A stretch of 8,724 nucleotides of DNA from Silvanigrellales bacterium (GTDB lineage: Bacteria > Bdellovibrionota_B > Oligoflexia > Silvanigrellales > Silvanigrellaceae): the NCBI GenBank assembly GCA_028285285.1, contig JANQPW010000675.1:1-8724 (forward strand), given 5' to 3'. The stretch's first letter is position 1. Each line of letters opens with the position of its first letter. Made by a program: the position numbers and the translations under genes. Shown one piece after another: positions 7,011 to 8,724 of this stretch. The notes under the pieces were generated by a model. It saw only the letters and a list, made by a program, of their open reading frames with translations, was not told the origin of the DNA and searched no databases.

Positions 7011-7028
7011 TCAATAAACCCCACTCAT
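7011..7028 (-). CDS. Possible five-codon leader ORF (MSGVY) upstream of gspG
   Basis: On the minus strand ATG AGT GGG GTT TAT TGA runs from 7028 to 7011, and its TGA is directly followed by the gspG ATG at 7010, in the same frame. It has the best ribosome binding site in this gap, GGAGG with 9 bases of spacing. It could be a minicistron whose translation feeds ribosomes onto gspG. It could also be the remnant of an older gspG start cut off by a stop codon. Very short ORFs arise by chance; the strong site and exact abutment are what make this one notable. Confidence 0.35.
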   Translation of the reverse strand: MSGVY

Positions 7029-7037
7029 TTCTTAAAA

Positions 7038-7042
7038 CCTCC
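7038..7042 (-). promoter_or_regulatory. Strong Shine-Dalgarno sequence in the gspF-gspG gap
   Basis: GGAGG on the minus strand lies 9 bases before ATG 7028 (leader ORF) and 27 bases before the gspG ATG at 7010. By spacing it serves the leader ORF rather than gspG. Its first two bases may pair in the hairpin at 7041-7068. Confidence 0.55.
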
Positions 7043-7068
7043 GCTCGCACAAAGCAAACATCGAGCAA
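7041..7068 (-). promoter_or_regulatory. Possible mRNA hairpin before gspG
   Basis: On the minus strand TTGCTCG (7068-7062) can pair with CGAGCGG (7047-7041): five Watson-Crick pairs plus two G-U pairs, with a 14-base loop. It is weak for a terminator and no U-tract follows at once (TTTT comes after a few bases). Its 3' arm touches the GGAGG site, so it might modulate translation, or mark an RNA processing or stability point between gspF and the pseudopilin genes. No energy was computed. Confidence 0.3.
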
Positions 7069-7075
7069 GATGGCT

Positions 7076-8308
7076 CTACTTTAATGCATTCATGGCCTGC
7101 ATCATAGGGCCGAGAACTGACATCACGATGAGAAACACCAACCCAGCCATAAAAACCATCATCACGGGTTCAATAAGCTTGGTTGTTGAGGAGATCTTAT
7201 GATCGACTTCCTCATCATAGGCTTCCGCGATGTTTGTCAGCATTTCCTCCAATCTTCCCGTCTTTTCGCCCGTTCGCAACATGTGAATAACCATACCCGG
7301 CACGCGCCCGCTTCTTTCAAGGGCAAAGGCGAGTTTCTCACCATCCTGAACTTTTTGGATCGCATCATCAATAGCCTCTTCGAGGTAAGCATTGCCAATC
7401 ACATTGCGTGTGAGCGAGAGGCCCTCCACAATGCGGACACCACTGGAAAGCACCGTTGAAAGCGTTTTGGCAAAGCGCGAAATGGCCACCCGTTGCATAA
7501 CTGGACCAATCACGGGCGCTGTGTAAGCAAACCGGTCAAACTTGTATTTGCCTTTGGGAGTGCGCACCCAATAGCGAAAACCAACGGCCGCTAGCCCCGC
7601 TGCCACAAGACACAGCACCCAATTAGCTTGAAGCCAAGCAGAGATATCGTTGAGCAACACGCTGTACCAGGGAAGTGTCACCTTGAGGCTGGAAAAGGCC
7701 TTGGTGATTTTGGGCAGTACGCTCACAAAAAGAAAGATCGTCACCCCAATGGCCACAAGCACCATGATGGCTGGGTAGGTCAACGCTCCCACGACTTTTC
7801 GCTTGATGGCCAGTTGGTACATCATGAAATCAGAGAGCCGGCGCATCACAAGTGGCAGCGCTCCTGATTTTTCAGCTGCGGCAATCATATTTGTATAGAT
7901 AGAGCTGAAGACTTTCGGAAACTGAGCGTGCGCATGTGAAAGCGACTTTCCCTCTGAAACCATCTCCCGAATCTTCACATAGATGGAACGCAGCTCCTCA
8001 TTTTCCACTTGGTCGGAGATCGAGCGCAACGACTCGGAAATGTCGACAGCCGCTCGAATCAGAATGGAAAACTGTTTGGTTGCAATCGAAACGTCTTCCG
8101 GGGTGGGAGCCTTACGAGTGAGCTTCTGCATGAGAGTGCCACCGCTGAGCTCTCCTCCCATGGCCTTGTCATCTTGCCGGATCTCCAGCACGTAGATGCC
8201 CTGCTTGCGCAGCCGAAGCTTCGCTTCCTTGACCGAGTCGGCCTCAACCGAAGATTTGACCTTTTTGCCCGTTTGAGCATTTTGTCCTGTGTAAACAAAT
8301 AGAGGCAT
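7076..8308 (-). CDS. gspF: Type II secretion inner-membrane platform protein GspF
   Basis: GspF is the polytopic inner-membrane protein of the T2SS assembly platform and works with the ATPase GspE. At 410 residues it has the usual length. The N-terminus MPLFVYTGQNAQTGKKVKSSVEADS is typical of the family. Two T2SSF repeats are visible: the first from KQFSILIRAAVDISESLRSI (78-97) to LPKI (198-201), the second from RFAKTLSTVLSSGVRIVEGL (278-297) through GEKTGRLEEML (347-357). Three hydrophobic segments are seen at about 171-198, 224-247 and 380-404, as expected for GspF. The ATG at 8308 lies 4 bases after the gspE stop. Only a weak GAG ribosome site is present, within the end of gspE, consistent with translational coupling. 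It is followed by the only sizeable gap in the operon (65 bases). Confidence 0.97.
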   Translation of the reverse strand: MPLFVYTGQNAQTGKKVKSSVEADSVKEAKLRLRKQGIYVLEIRQDDKAMGGELSGGTLMQKLTRKAPTPEDVSIATKQFSILIRAAVDISESLRSISDQVENEELRSIYVKIREMVSEGKSLSHAHAQFPKVFSSIYTNMIAAAEKSGALPLVMRRLSDFMMYQLAIKRKVVGALTYPAIMVLVAIGVTIFLFVSVLPKITKAFSSLKVTLPWYSVLLNDISAWLQANWVLCLVAAGLAAVGFRYWVRTPKGKYKFDRFAYTAPVIGPVMQRVAISRFAKTLSTVLSSGVRIVEGLSLTRNVIGNAYLEEAIDDAIQKVQDGEKLAFALERSGRVPGMVIHMLRTGEKTGRLEEMLTNIAEAYDEEVDHKISSTTKLIEPVMMVFMAGLVFLIVMSVLGPMMQAMNALK

Positions 8309-8312
8309 AAAC

Positions 8313-8724
8313 TCACTCTAAGTTTTCCATTTGGGTGGCAAAAATCGCTTCCTCAAGACTCGTTTCCCCAGCCAGCACGCGTTCTGCAGCACTCTTTCGC
8401 AGTGTTGTCATACCACTGGACATCGCAATTTTTCTCAAGCCGGCTCCATCAACGCTCTTCAAAATATAGTTCTTGATGCTTTCCTCAAAGTTCAAGAGCT
8501 CATAAATACCAATTCGGCCGGCATATCCCGTATTGCGGCATGCTGAACAGCCCTGTTGCCGCGCACGAAACAGCTTTTTCCCCTTGGCCTCTTCTGGAGT
8601 GATTCCCAGAACCGAAAGCTCTTCAGCAGAGTACTCACAGACTTCTTTACAGGTCACACAAAGCCGACGCATGAGCCGCACCGCCAAAACCCCGAGTACC
8701 GAGGTGGTGATCTGAAAGGGCTCC
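8313..8724 (-). CDS. gspE: Type II secretion ATPase GspE, C-terminal end (truncated by window edge)
   Basis: GspE is the hexameric cytoplasmic ATPase that powers pseudopilus assembly. Only the last 136 residues are visible; the frame is open to the right edge, with the first whole codon at 8723. The visible part begins EPFQITTSVLGVLAVRLMRRLC, matching the end of the secretion-ATPase core. Next comes the zinc-binding four-Cys module, CVTC and CSAC separated by 33 residues, which is characteristic of GspE/PilB-type ATPases. The following TGYAGRIGIYELL is the family's conserved sequence after the second Cys pair. An additional Cys lies in CKEVCEY. Walker A and B motifs would be upstream, outside the window. 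The TTG at 8687 is internal and not a start. The TGA at 8315-8313 is 4 bases before gspF. The zinc module fits both GspE and PilB; the following gspF-K genes decide for GspE. Confidence 0.95.
   Translation of the reverse strand, partial: EPFQITTSVLGVLAVRLMRRLCVTCKEVCEYSAEELSVLGITPEEAKGKKLFRARQQGCSACRNTGYAGRIGIYELLNFEESIKNYILKSVDGAGLRKIAMSSGMTTLRKSAAERVLAGETSLEEAIFATQMENLE

Noticed and set aside
7038..7068. Intrinsic terminator between gspF and gspG
   Set aside because: The stem has only five Watson-Crick pairs and no U-tract directly follows. Termination there would cut off the pseudopilin genes.
7011..7075. Internal promoter in the gspF-gspG gap
   Set aside because: I could not find -35 and -10 like hexamers with acceptable spacing; TTGCTT and TTTAAG are too weak a pair to claim.

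Overview
The window looks like chromosomal DNA from a Gram-negative, diderm bacterium. It carries most of the inner-membrane and pseudopilus part of a type II secretion system (T2SS), which exports folded proteins across an outer membrane. Base composition looks close to balanced by eye. The enlarged pseudopilins with low-complexity inserts, and a phospholipase-D-like gene with a possible lipoprotein signal at its truncated start, would fit a delta-proteobacterial or Bdellovibrionota-like lineage. That placement is a low-confidence inference; no marker gene here fixes the taxon.

Layout. Positions 2-1720 (+) hold a phospholipase D/cardiolipin synthase-like protein with two HKD motifs. Its reading frame is open to the left edge, so the true start lies outside the window. 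It converges on the minus-strand genes with only 9 bases between stop codons. Everything from 1730 to the right edge is one tightly packed minus-strand operon, in transcription order: gspE (3' end only), gspF, gspG, gspH, gspI, gspJ, gspK, and last a four-helix membrane metallophosphoesterase. Most junctions overlap or are separated by a few bases (GTGA, ATGA, 4-nt and 12-nt gaps). The one real gap, 65 bases between gspF and gspG, holds a possible mRNA hairpin, a strong Shine-Dalgarno sequence and a five-codon ORF that ends directly against the gspG start. No stretch over 300 bases lacks a gene. I saw no RNA genes, mobile elements or CRISPR arrays. The operon promoter must lie beyond the right edge.

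How the genes work together. GspE is the cytoplasmic ATPase and GspF the inner-membrane platform protein. GspG is the major pseudopilin, and GspH, I, J and K are minor pseudopilins that form the tip of the periplasmic pseudopilus. The assembly-platform genes gspL and gspM, which often follow gspK, are not here; the metallophosphoesterase takes that place. Its role is unknown, and operon position alone links it to secretion.

Novelty. The core system is a conventional T2SS and I see no clearly undescribed system. The points worth a second look are the minicistron and hairpin before gspG, a Gly/Asn-rich GspI tail whose codons double as the gspJ ribosome binding site, an Asn/Glu-rich insertion with an internal duplication near the end of GspK, and the metallophosphoesterase ending the operon.
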